Shown here: positions 23,816 to 35,016 of the stretch, piece after piece
How positions within the stretch are numbered: position 1 is the first letter of the stretch
Layout of the letters: every line of letters begins with the position of its first letter
Assembly (NCBI GenBank): GCA_047495785.1
Contig: JBLDXI010000001.1
Location: forward strand, 558,001 to 622,000
Length of the DNA: 64,000 nucleotides
Reading direction: 5' to 3'
Origin: Lepidodermella squamata
Lineage: Eukaryota; Gastrotricha
Program-made: the position numbers and the translations under genes
Notes under the pieces: generated by a model
The model's database searches: none
What the model was told of the DNA's origin: nothing
The model's input: only the letters and a program-made list of their open reading frames with translations

Positions 23816-24308
23816 TCAACCGGACATGGCTGACATGGGCTTATTGAACATGTGGGGGAACGACCACGGCATTGAGTTGTGACGGCGGTGGTGGAACGGG
23901 CGCTGATGGTGGAAAACCGGTTTCATCTTGATGATGTTAACGTTGCGATTCTTGTTCTTATCGACTCCGCCCCAGTGGTTGTTGTTGCGCTTGTGATGGC
24001 GGCGGACTTTAACTGGAGCGGATTCGGACGACGAGCGGCTCCAGCTCTGCTTGTAGTGACGCTTGTTGCCTTTGCCGTGGCTACGGCCCTTCGCTACCGA
24101 TCGGTGGCCACGTTTCGGTTCTTCGTCGCTGCCACTGAACAGAAACTCCATTTTTCCTTCTCTGCGTCCAGCTATTTAATTGAAATTAAATTTTAGTAAT
24201 AGAATTACAGCGAAACTAAAATGAAGTACCCTCAACAGAAGATGGCATGTAGCCGAAGACTACAAAAGCAGCGACAAGGCACAACGCGGCGAAATAACAG
24301 GAATTCAT
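23816..24308 (-). CDS. Small secreted His/Arg-rich peptide
   Basis: Two exons (24308-24230 and 24171-23816), joined in phase with a GT-AG intron. The first encodes a clear signal peptide (CYFAALCLVAAFVVFGYM). The mature part of about 115 residues is rich in His, Arg, Lys, Asn and Ser, with clusters such as KVRRHHKRNNNHW and VFHHQRPFHHRRHN. No cysteine follows the leader. I recognise no family. A TATA-like ATTTATAAA lies about 70 bases upstream. The composition would fit a cationic antimicrobial, metal-binding or cuticle-associated peptide, but that is inference. It lies between a protease and a receptor gene. Confidence 0.7.
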
Positions 24309-24377
24309 TTTATTGTAAAACACAAATATTTAATTGATTGATCGAATGACTGGTGAATAGTTCTAGTCTATCCGGGG

Positions 24378-24386
24378 TTTATAAAT
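24378..24386 (-). promoter_or_regulatory. Probable TATA box of the His/Arg-rich peptide gene
   Basis: ATTTATAAA on the minus strand, 70 bases before the ATG at 24308. Confidence 0.45.
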
Positions 24387-24544
24387 AATATCTTTAATTG
24401 GCCCAATTAAATTTCAAAAGATAATGCAACAAATCAATGATGGTATCAAGTTGCGAAGAATTGTTCCCAAGAGCACGAGCCAGTCTAGAGATAATACTTA
24501 ACCCAATAAATTTGACTCCAACCAATTAGGTTAGTAGCTGATTT

Positions 24545-27493
24545 TCACTGACGGCGAGGAAACTGAAAGCAAAAAATTTTAATAAAAAAGTAAACGAAGT
24601 TAAGCGCCTGCATACCTTGACAAGAATACTGAGGCTGATTACGATGAGAACAAGGACAGCGTTTGAGGCGCTGACAATCTCAATAGCAGCCGATGGTAGC
24701 ATAACGCAGATCAGGCCGGCGGCTGATATGATTGGGACCATGCTGTAGAAGCTTGAACAAGTACTTTTCAGCTCTCTGGAAACTTCAGCGGTTGACTTTT
24801 TCTGAAAGAGGAGACAAGTCAACATTAATTTGCGAAAAGTAAAACCTGCCAAATGAATGTTGTAGCACGAGAATCCTGTTCGAAGCATCATTGTTAGTAG
24901 TGATAGGGCGATCAGTATCGTCATAATAACTGCTCCAATGTTGCTTCTCAACGAGAACGAACACACCTTTCGGTAATATTGATAGGTAAGGCTAGACGTC
25001 ATTGATTCAACCTCGTGGCCGATGAAGCTAGCCAGGACTTTAAACGGAGTTCGAACGGTCGGAATGCTGATCAGAATGACGAGTTGAAAAATCGCCCACT
25101 GAATGCCGCTGAAGGTGAGCCAGAAGCGATGGCGAGTTGGGGACGCTGATGGCGCCTGACTACGATTTGCTGAGTATCGGTTCGATCGACTACCGACTGT
25201 AATCCTGTTCGACAAACGCGGTCCGACACTCTGCCTACTCATCGACAGAGTAGAGCCGCTCTTCATCCTGGAAACAGGTTCGCCGTTTCTAACCGTTAGA
25301 GCCATCTCATACAACGGCTGGCGGCTGGTCAATTTCGAGTTGCCTATCTCAATCTTGTTGCAAAGTCCGAGCATAACGAGAGAAAAGCCTACTTCAAGCA
25401 GCACGAACATCGTCGTGCAACTCTCGGCCGAGGATAGAGAAGCTATAGGAATCGCAAAAATTTGACCCATCATAACGCTACATCCCACTAGAATAGCGAC
25501 GTCTTCCCAACTGAACACGACATTTTCAAAGGGAAATGGCATGTGGAGAATCCGGGAAAAACGTCTCCAAGCGGCTAACACAAGCAGAAAAATGCAGGTT
25601 AGCCCTTCCAACCCGGCAAAAGTAACGAGAACTGCGAAGCCATCCACCGAAAAATGGGGCGATTCCAGGTAGACTAGCCTCTTCGAATCCAGCGGGGCCA
25701 GTCCATCTCGCGTCCCCCATCTTATCTTATCATTGAAAACAGTCAACTTGTCTGCATCATTTGATTTGTACAAAGCGATGATATTGTTAGCCTGGCCCTT
25801 GTCTAGCAATTGCGTCAACGTGATAGGCACGTAACCTCGAGTATTTGCTTCAGTTGATTTTTGAAATTCATACTCGCCCTTCAAGCCGGTGAACTTTGTA
25901 GTGAAAACCAACTCCCGCATCATTTCTATTAAATCAGAGCCGTTTCGCTGAAAGTTTTCAGACGATGTGACCCAATCAAGCAGCGTCTCATTTCCTAAAG
26001 TGATAGGCTGAACTCAAACAATTAGGATAAATCTAAGCCACCTACGTGTCCTTAGAATTGCTTCAGTTCGGTTCATAATGCTGGCGGCAAACATAACCAA
26101 ATCGTAATAGATTAGCCGGTAGTAACCCCAAAAACCGCTGTTCTCTGGATCGTCGACTTTCACCTTCATCGCGGACACCCATTCGTAACCGGACATGCCG
26201 CTGTAGTCCTCTTTAACATGAGGGCCAGGGAGGTCAATTAGGGTCAAGTCTCCGAAATAAATTACACTTTGCATAACCTGAAAAGAGTAAATAATGAAGT
26301 TCTAATTTTAGGTACATTTTTTGCTAACCTCGTAAACCATATCAATCGTACACCAATCGGCCTGGTTATCAGGAACGTAAGGTACCGGGTACAAGTCAGC
26401 CCAGTACCACATGAAAATGACGTATTTTGGGCCGTAAATACCGTAGCGATGGAACCAACAAGCTTTACCCGCCGCCCGATCGACGTCCATCAAAAATATA
26501 CGCGCATCCAACGGCATAAGCTCATCGAAAGCTGGCACCATCTCCTCCTCATAGACAAGAGTATGAGAGAATTTGCGCAAGAAAATTATAGAAATATTCG
26601 CGGCTTCGAGTCTGGGGAATAAATTCACTTCCAACTGAATAATTGAATTAGGAAATTAGGAAATTGTTGTTCATGAAATAATTTCAGACCTGTTCGTAGA
26701 GAGTGAAAATGTCACAAAAAATCGCCAACTTTTTCCAACCCATCTTGATAATAAAATTCACTAAAGCTACGTGGGGCATGTCGAAATTGTCGCCCAGTGG
26801 AAAATGCCGCCGAAATCTGGCCCTGTTTTCAGGATACTCTTTGAAGGTTTGAATTTGGGCCAGCTGAAAAACATGAAATCAGCCTGATGATATCCGCTTA
26901 TTCCTAATTTTTACTGATAAATAGTGGAAATAGTTTGGCAGCTCGGCTACGGTTCGAGTGCCAACTCCGGTGCAGCCCATGTGAATAAAAATGGGAAATC
27001 TGTTTTTCACGACGTCACTTTTCAGATACTCAGGCACGATTTCGTTAATGCAAGGCGCGTCGATACACTATTGAAAAAGTGAATTTTATTGTAAGAAAAA
27101 TAATTGAATTGTTGAACTACTTACCTGGTCATCGAACAGCTCGATTGCCAGCTCATAGTCTGGGAGCCAGTTTTTCATAGCTCGCAACCTTTCTAGAGCC
27201 AACTCCATCGACTTACTACCGACCGAGCCTATCGCGATTTCCCCGGAATAGGTGATTGATGCCAAAATTGTTATCAGTGTCTTCCTCCTGGGGTCTGGTG
27301 CCGTTTTGATTGTGCTGGCCATAGCGTATCGCGACATCGGCCAGTTGTAAGGAACCAACTGATTGACAGCTGTAGTCTCGTTAATCGGGATCCAAATAAC
27401 ATTATCATCCTCTTTCAACGGCGTTGAAGCATTGCCAGCGGAGCAGCGATGAATCGCCGCGAAAAATAACAGGGCAAGTATCATTATAGTCAA
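24545..27493 (-). CDS. GABA-B-like class C G-protein-coupled receptor
   Basis: Seven-helix receptor with a large extracellular Venus-flytrap domain. The signal peptide at the ATG 27493 is MTIMILALLFFAAIHRCSAG. Exons run 27493-27125, from 27067, then several more; the last two are 25994 to about 24616 and a short one ending PRRQ at 24545. The flytrap part has LERLRAMKNWLPDYELAIELFDDQC, PIFIHMGCTGVGTRTVAELPN and a second-lobe segment GWKKLAIF. The TM domain has a loop 1-TM2-TM3 order like GABA-B, with CTTMFVLLEVGFSLVMLGLCNKIEI matching the 'GFSL...K' signature of GABA-B TM3. A Ser/Arg-rich insertion sits between TM3 and TM4. The C-terminus is very short and lacks a coiled coil, unlike canonical GABA-B subunits. 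The ligand is unknown. Confidence 0.75.
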
Positions 27494-28685
27494 TTTGCGA
27501 AATTATTGAGAGGAAAAATAGCTCGAATGAAGGAAAAAGAACTCTAGCCACGGAACTTTTCATCATTGGACCAATTTAATTTTCTTGAAAGCATCTTGTC
27601 ATTTTCATCTAATATATCATACAAATTACTTTGCACCCTAATATCAATTTAGAAATGATTGAAAAAGTCGCGATTTTTGAGGGCAATATTGCAGACTTGT
27701 GGACCGCATTAGGAGAGATTAACATTTTACGCCAAAAAAGTATGATTGGTTTATTATGATCGCAGCCTGCACGAAATATTAGTAGCCAATTACTTTATAA
27801 TCGCAAGAATCTGAAAATGTGCCAACTCTTATCAGCTTTTACAGGGTTAAATTTTGTTAAAATTGCTCGTGTTGGTTCACCAAAATATCTATTACCTATA
27901 ATCTAGCGTGGTAAACCTCCCGTGAAATGTCAACTTGGGCGTTCGAACACCTTCATCATCGCAAGCAATTTCTCACGTGGGTTTCATTATTTTATCATCT
28001 CTTCTTATCACATTCAGCGATTTCGTGGTATAAGTGTGTTGCTTCCGATGTATCTTCCGCATCCTGCCTAATAGCAAACATGATAATATTTTCGTGTCGC
28101 GACCTCAGCGTCAATGACTTGTTATAGTGGAATAATTAGAATACCTATGTCTCATTCCTGTCTCGAATAGTGCTGATATCAGACGTCGAGCGTCGTCTTA
28201 CACCCATGAATTTATTATAATATAAATATTACACGATTGCTCAAAATCCTCAGAAACGATAGCTTTCACGAATACCTGGACTACCTACCTACCTATGGCA
28301 AATCCTTTAACGAGCTTGAAATAATTTTACTTCCTTATGTAGGGGAAAATGCAGGGGAAAGGTTAGCTCTCGCTCGAAATTCAACTCAAGGAAATGTTTA
28401 ATGTCTAAGATGAATTTCACTCTAAATAAAAAAAGCAGGTTGGCGCTACCTTAACACCCCGACGCGAATATAGTAAATGGGAGCAGGCTAAGATGGAAAG
28501 ATCTCGCGCCTTCGAAGCCTAGGATAAACTGGGTGATTGATTACCGTTTTCAATTCGATTACGAGCTTCGATTTCACGACAAAACTGTTGAGCAAGACTT
28601 ACGCAACAGCTTCAAATATTTGAATATGAAATATTAGAATCAATACGAATATTTTTAACGTCGTTGCATTATTATTTTCCGAGAA
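27494..28685. other. Intergenic, 1.2 kb
   Basis: AT-rich DNA between divergently transcribed genes. A frame at 27927-28127 has an ATG but no family or splice support. A short ACCT run lies near 28280-28295. No gene called. Confidence 0.5.
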
Positions 28686-30230
28686 ATGGGTGATTTGCGA
28701 ATTGCGCTGTTATTATTAGTAGTTTACCAAAATTCAACGATATGTCTCGTTAAAGCCAGTGATTATGCTGCTGAATACGAACCCGGCGGAACCGAGTCGA
28801 ATTATGGCGATCAGACGCAGCCCTCACGTCCTGTTCAACGAGTTTATATCGAACCAAGCCAAGTAGAAAGCTATGGGCCAGTTGAACAAAGCGTTTCAAA
28901 CGCTGCCGATTACGCAGACGGAGGCCTGCAGCAAGAGGTCGAACAAACCGGGCAACAAATCGCTGAAGATGGCAAGCGAAATTTTTTTTCTTATTAAAAG
29001 TCATAAGAAACAGGGTATTTTTAGCTCAGCCTTTCAGGAGGCCGGTGAAACAAGGTTGTGGCCGGCGAAGCTATGTCAATCCTCTTAGCGGACTCGGGCA
29101 AACTGTATCCGCAGTTGCGAACGAAGCAGGCGAAGACCCTGGTATAAGGAGCTCGTTCAATCTACTAGGGAACGTTGTAATGGCAAGAATTGTCGGAGGA
29201 GAAGTCGCGGAAATCGGTAGATGGCCATGGCAGGCTGCAATTCACATGTCGGGCTTTCACGTGACTGAAATGTTTCAAAATTATAACAAATTAAATTTAG
29301 ACGATTTTATTTCAGATTTGTGGGGGCAGCCTCATTGACTCGATGCATGTAATCACGGCAGCTCACTGCTTTCAAGCTTCGAAGTAAGAGATAATTTTCC
29401 ACTTTTATGCCGAATTATCCTTTCAACGCCTCAGGGACCCACGTTCGTACACTATTTTCCTGGGTAAATCAATCAAAGCTGAGAATGAAGTCGGTGAGGT
29501 TCGCCGAACTATAGCTGGCATGGCGATTCATCCGCGATACGGTGAGTCAATAACTTCTAATAGCCCAACCAAATTTATCCACAAATTTCAACTAGATAAG
29601 CCGAGGAAACACGATTCCGATATCGCCATAATTCGGTTGAATCGAGCCGTTCAATTCTCGTCAAAAGTTTCTCCCGTTTGTTTGCCTCGACCCGGCGAAC
29701 AACTGCCGGATAACACCCCTTGTTTTGTGACGGGATACGGCGAGACAAAGGGCACCGGTGGCGAGGGTTATCTAAAAGAAGCTTCTGTCCCAGTTATTGC
29801 CAACAACCGCTGTAAACGCCTTGGCACAGTCTACGAAACTCTATTGACCGAAAACATGATTTGCTCAGGAGTTTTAGAGGGCGGTATCGATTCCTGTCAA
29901 GGTTCGAAATCGCGAATTTTTTACTCTGATTTTATTATATTGCCTCAGGTGACTCCGGTGGGCCTTTGGTCTGCGAGAGACAGCCTGGCAGTGGTGTTTA
30001 TGTTCTGCAAGGGGTTGTTTCCTTCGGTGAGCGAAAAATAGTATATAAATATTTCGCATATATTTTTCATCTACCACAGGTGTTGGTTGCGCTGGACGCC
30101 GATCACCTGGCGTAAGTTCTTTCAATTCCAATTTTTTGTTCTATGATAATGATGCCAACAGATATACACGCGAGTCGCAAACTTTGTGCCATGGATTACT
30201 CGCCGAAGTGATATGGGCCAATCAATTTAA
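28686..30230 (+). CDS. Secreted trypsin-like serine protease (S1 family)
   Basis: The ATG at 28686 gives a signal peptide (IALLLLVVYQNSTICLVKA) and a Glu/Gln/Tyr-rich prodomain. I end exon 1 at 28971 with a GC donor (GCAAGC), joined to an acceptor at 29024. This restores the frame into QGCGRRSYVNP. A long linker leads to MAR/IVGGEVAEIGRWPWQ. The triad is intact: [23 protein letters not shown] (the last split by an intron after CQ). Asp in GGIDSCQG predicts trypsin-like specificity. It shares GYGETKGTGGEG with other proteases here. The final exons add VGCAGRRSPG and IYTRVANFVPWI, ending RSDMGQSI. At least seven introns, mostly 45-60 bases. Confidence 0.86.
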
Positions 30231-30658
30231 CAGCTCAATAAATCCTGTCGATTTTGTTTGTCTCCGTTTTATACATCGAACATATGATAGCGGCTAAAAT
30301 TCACGCCCCACATCGTGGCCTTGAATAAATTTTCATTGGAATTATCAATTATTCCTATTATTCCTATATCACACTTTTATTAAGGGCGCATGTACCTATT
30401 ATTGTAAAACAATTTTTGGAGCGGCCTGCGCTAATCGATTTTCCCTCAGCATTCAGCATACGCAGTGCGGAGTTATAATGCATGGGCCAATCTAAAATTA
30501 CAACAAATAAGTTATGGCCATCAAACAGCATCCGGATGTTGAAAATCGAAAATTACCTCCAAACATGCACAGCATAGCACCTGCTAATGCTTTTCCTGAT
30601 CAAAATAAAATATAAGGCACTCAGTTGTCGTCTAATTTCATGCGTTTAAAATTCGAAT
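30231..30658. other. Intergenic, upstream of channel paralog E
   Basis: 428 bases. AATAAA for the preceding protease is at about 30238; a TATA-like element lies near 30611. No gene seen. Confidence 0.5.
30611..30617 (+). promoter_or_regulatory. Possible TATA box of channel paralog E
   Basis: TATAAGG, 48 bases upstream of the ATG at 30659. Position and sequence fit a core promoter, but the start site is unknown. Confidence 0.35.
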
Positions 30659-32936
30659 ATGGCCATGCTGAAATCAAACCTTTACCTTTTAATAATGCTT
30701 CTTTCTGCGGTGAAATTCACCGAATCATCGACAGGAACGTATTTTCAAATGATAAATACCGACTCAACGACTGAAGTGATTGATGACACTCAAGACAACA
30801 TCACTACTCCGACGGCTGATCCCGCTTTGAATCATTCGAAGAAATATACGAGAGCGTCGGTTGATAAATTGGGGAAGATAATTTTGGATCGACAAAGGAC
30901 GTCGGCTGGGAGAAATAATCGGCCGTGCTCAAGCATTGACCGGCAGTCATGCGCAACCACGAAAAAGCAACGCAACCGGTCGCGATTTTTCGACAAGCTA
31001 TTCCGCGACTACGACAAACGCCTTTTCCCCAATAATGACAGTCAGTTGAAATTAAATTTGCAAATTTAAAAAAATTTGTATTCGAAAATAACAGCAATTG
31101 TCGTTGAAGCTTCTCTGTTCGTCAATAGCCTCGACTCAATTAGCGAAGTGTCGTTTGTAAGGAACTTTAAAAAATTCGAATTTCTCATTTTCCGTCTTTT
31201 TATAGGATTACGAAATGGGAATATTCCTCCGTTTGAATTGGGAGGATGAAAGGTTGGCATTCGACCCGGCTGATATCGACGGCGAAGAGCGGCTCGATGT
31301 TTCGACTGCATTGCATGACTTATTATGGGTACCTGATTTGTACATAACGAACGAAAAACGAGCATCTTTCCACATGGTTACGACTCCTAATCGGCTCATT
31401 CAAATCAACAGTGACGGCAGGGTGTTTTACAGCCGACGAATCTATGCGACGATGCACTGTCAAATGGAGGTTTGAAAGAAATGATCAAAATAGAATTCGA
31501 CTATTTTTGAATTTTTGTCATATAGCTGCATACTTTTCCCTTCGATTCTCAATTTTGCGAACTTACATTCGAAAGTTTTGCCTATACGGAAAGGTTCATA
31601 TCGCTAGAATGGACCGATATGCCACTGGAAATGACCCCGATGCTAATCGTGCCTCAGTTCACAATATCGGGAATAAGCTTCGAAAAACTCATTCGAATCA
31701 CACCTCGCGGCAACATTTCTAGCCTCGTAGTTACTTTCACATTTGCTCGAGATGTCGGCTTCTATATCCTTCAAATCTACCTGCCTTCTCTGTTCATCGT
31801 ACTAACGGCCTTTACCGCATTTTGGATCGACCCACTCGCTGTCCCGGCTCGGGTGACAATCGCCGTATTTTCAACGCTAAACATGGCTAACATGTCGTTT
31901 TCCTTGCGGAAGCAACTACCTCTTGTTTCCTACATCAAAGCGATCGATGTTTGGATTTTAGCTTGCATGTTATTCGTATTTCTAGCGCTGGTTGAATACG
32001 CAGTTGTGAACGTGCTGTTGCGCCAAAAAGCGCGCGGCATGTTTCTGCTGTCGATTTTCGAATCAGCAATTTCGGGCATACCGACGGCTTTTACGTTGCA
32101 AATGCGGCAAAGGCGGAGCAGCGTACATCAACGCCAGGGTTCACACGCGTCGACGAGGCCAACTTCGCCAGTCTGCTCGCCCATCGAAAAAGTCATGCAC
32201 ATGTCGGAGATTTGCGAGGATATGCATCACGGCGATTCGCCGCCTGAGAATATGGTAATTTTTTGAAATCGAATTCGATTCAAATCAGGCGCGTTTATTT
32301 CCAGAGAAACTCGCTAACCCGCCGGCGACATGCTTTATTCCGGCAACCGAGCGAAGATGAGGGCGAAGGGAGTGGCCAAAGCGAGCAGTCGAGCGGAAGT
32401 TCTTCGGACGAGGACGAGAGCCATGTTAGCAAGCCAATGAATTTAGTACTCCCGCCTAACAAGGCCGGGCATAGGCCATCGCTTCTCCTTCAATTATCTG
32501 CCCTACAACCAAGAGGCAGCCGTCAAGCTTCCGCTTCCGCCGATGCCGATAACGATGATGAAGATGATTCGGAATCAATTACCGATGACCCAGTTTGTTT
32601 TTCATTAATTTGAGCATTTTAATGTTGTACTGTTTTTCTCAGAACATGTGCACCATGTTTTGCGCCCACATCTCAGTGTTCATGCTCCGATGCCCGTGTT
32701 GGAACAGGTTTTCACGCCTCAGCGGCATTCAGCGTGTTGATCTCGTTGAAACAGCTTGCCGGCGAATTTTCCCGATCGGTTTCGGCTTATTCAACGTCAT
32801 CTACTGGTTTATGTACTGCTATTTCTTGCAGCATTTCGATCACGAGAAAGATGAATCCGAAGGAGGTGAATCGGAATCACCTGAACCGTTTGTTAGCCAA
32901 TTTAACGAAACACATGATCACCTCAATGTCAGATGA
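30659..32936 (+). CDS. Cys-loop ligand-gated ion channel subunit, anion type (paralog E)
   Basis: Fifth and most divergent member, 10 kb from the array. Six exons (30659-31040, 31095-31156, 31206-31469, 31526-32254, 32305-32592, 32643-32936) total 2019 bases, 672 residues. The signal peptide is LYLLIMLLSAVKF. The conserved block is TKKQRNRSRFFDKLFRDYDKR. Loop A is WVPDLYITNEK; the Cys-loop is CQMELHTFPFDSQFC. M2 has VPARVTIAVFSTL, the canonical Pro-Ala-Arg. The M3-M4 loop is long with Ser/Asp/Glu-rich stretches and carries two introns the paralogs lack. The introns flanking the Cys-loop end and the pre-M1/M1 junction are absent. M4 contains FNVIYWFMYCYF. Confidence 0.87.
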
Positions 32937-33134
32937 AAAATAAATAACCTGTAACGTAACTTTTAATAAATTTGCCTCTTCGAATCGCGTGGCCGACATC
33001 AGCTTGTAAAATTGCGCAGATGGTGCATGAGATAGCCAAGTTTTAGTCAAGCTCAAAAGATATGTTCATGGTTACATTTTCAAAATTTATCGAGTCATTG
33101 ATTCTCTGATTGTTGCTGAATTATTTCTGTAAAA

Positions 33135-35016
33135 ATGGCTCGAATGCGGGCTTTATTTGCCCCGATTTTATTGTTGGCGTTGTTGTGGTCATTCGCGATA
33201 GGTAACTTGCCCTAGTCGATGAAATCTGGCTGTGATATAATTGAATTTTCGGCCTAATTCCAGCACAATCTGTTGTGTCTCTCAATGACGAGGCCGAAAC
33301 TGAAGTTACCGACGGAGCGAATGGTGAATCGACCGAAGAAACACCGCAGCCGGCGACAGGAGCCAAAAATGACTCAGGTATATGCTTTTCTTTTCAAACT
33401 TTTAAACGGCTTGGGTAAAAACTATTGTCTTCAAGATGAAGCCAGGTTTTTTCTCCCGCCCGGGCTCATGGGAGGCTTTGCCACAGGCTTGGATTCCCTG
33501 ACTGGTGGACAATTAACTGGCGCCGGAAACCTAGTGGGAGGCTGGACAGGCAATGGTGGTTACGGGCAGCCAGGTGGCTACGTTCAGCCTGGTAGTGGGT
33601 ATGTGCAACCCGGAATGGGCGTTAATACAGGGTACATACCACCTGGTAACAACGGCATGTACCCCGGTAACAGTGGTGGTGGTATGAATCCTTACAATCC
33701 TAACCCATACCAGCCGAATCCCTACCAGCCTAATCCGTACCAACCGAATCCTTACCAGCCTAACAACCCTTGGGGCGGTCAGACAGGAGGCGGTGGCTAC
33801 AATCCATCTGGCGGCGGTTACGTTCAACCGGGTGGCCAGCGGCCCGTTCCAGGTGGCCAAACTCAAGGCGGCTCGGGTCTCAACTGTGGGAAAAGAATGG
33901 CTTCACGCTCTTCAAGAGCTGTCCCTATTACGTTTAGCCGAGGAAAGCGGCATCTTTTCAACAAGTTGATGGGCCGCAATAATAATGGCCAAGACATGGA
34001 CGGAGCGTCGCGTTTCTCACCGGATGGCAGCACTGAGGACGGCACTGGACCTACAGAGGATGGCATCGTCCGTATTGTCGGTGGGCGAGAAACGCTAATT
34101 CAGTACTGGCCGTGGCAAGTTAGCCTGCGATACAACGAGGGCCACGTTTGTGGTGGTACAATTGTCAGCAGACGGTATGTATAGAATAATTTTTATGAAT
34201 GAATTTTAAACTGGTATCTCGCAGATTGATTGTTACAGCGACGCATTGCTTCCGTGAAACATCTAGCAATCCATCAGACTGGACTGTCTACGCTGCGAAA
34301 TCGAAGTTGGCCATTGGCGAACCGGGCGAGATTGGGCCACTAGAAGTCCAATCTATCACGATGCACCCCAACTACGGCCGGCTGAAGCGATTCGACAGTG
34401 ACATTGCCCTTGTTTTTCTCAGGCAACCTCTGCAATGGTCAAATCGCGTGTATCCGGCGTGTATGCCGCACCAGGGTAGCCAGATTCCGCAGGGTGTCGA
34501 CTGCTACGTCACTGGTTACGGAGAGACGAAGAACACGGGCGGCGAAGGTTCCCTGAAGGAGGCGATGGTACCGATAATGTCACCCCAACAATGTGGCAAT
34601 ATGAGCCCGCAAGTCAAACGCGAATTGACGCAAAATATGATTTGCGCTGGATTTCCTGAGGGTGGCACTGATTCTTGTCAAGGTGATTCCGGCGGTCCCC
34701 TAGTGTGCCGTGTTCAGAAAAACAGTCAAAACTTTGTTCTCCAAGGCGTAGTTTCGTTTGGTAAGCTTGGTAAGAAGCTTCAATTTTCGATACATTTCTG
34801 ATTTTTCCAGGTTTCGGCTGTGCTGAGAGGAGTAGCCCCGGCATCTATGCCCGACTTGCCAACTATGTCAACTGGATCCAACAAATGCACAAGAGACAAG
34901 GTCGCAGACGCCGCTCATCGCCCCATCCTTACCTTGGCTTCTACGCAATGACCCGGGGACAGGAAAAACCGGAAGATGACGACGTCGAGTTTGCCGAAGA
35001 AGTCGATTTGCTATGA
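33135..35016 (+). CDS. Secreted trypsin-like serine protease with Gly/Pro/Tyr-rich N-terminal region
   Basis: The ATG at 33135 gives the signal peptide LFAPILLLALLWSFAIG. A short acidic exon is followed by about 140 residues rich in Gly, Pro, Tyr, Asn and Gln. These include GGYVQPG repeats and five consecutive NPYQP units. Then come LNCGKRMASRS, a basic stretch, and the activation site VR/IVGGRETLIQYWPWQ. The triad is intact: VTATHC (Thr for the usual second Ala), [17 protein letters not shown]. Asp in GGTDSCQG predicts trypsin-like specificity. The domain closes with GCAERSSPGIYARLANYVNWI and a basic then acidic tail. The low-complexity region could bind matrix or other proteins; that is inference. 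Confidence 0.88.
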
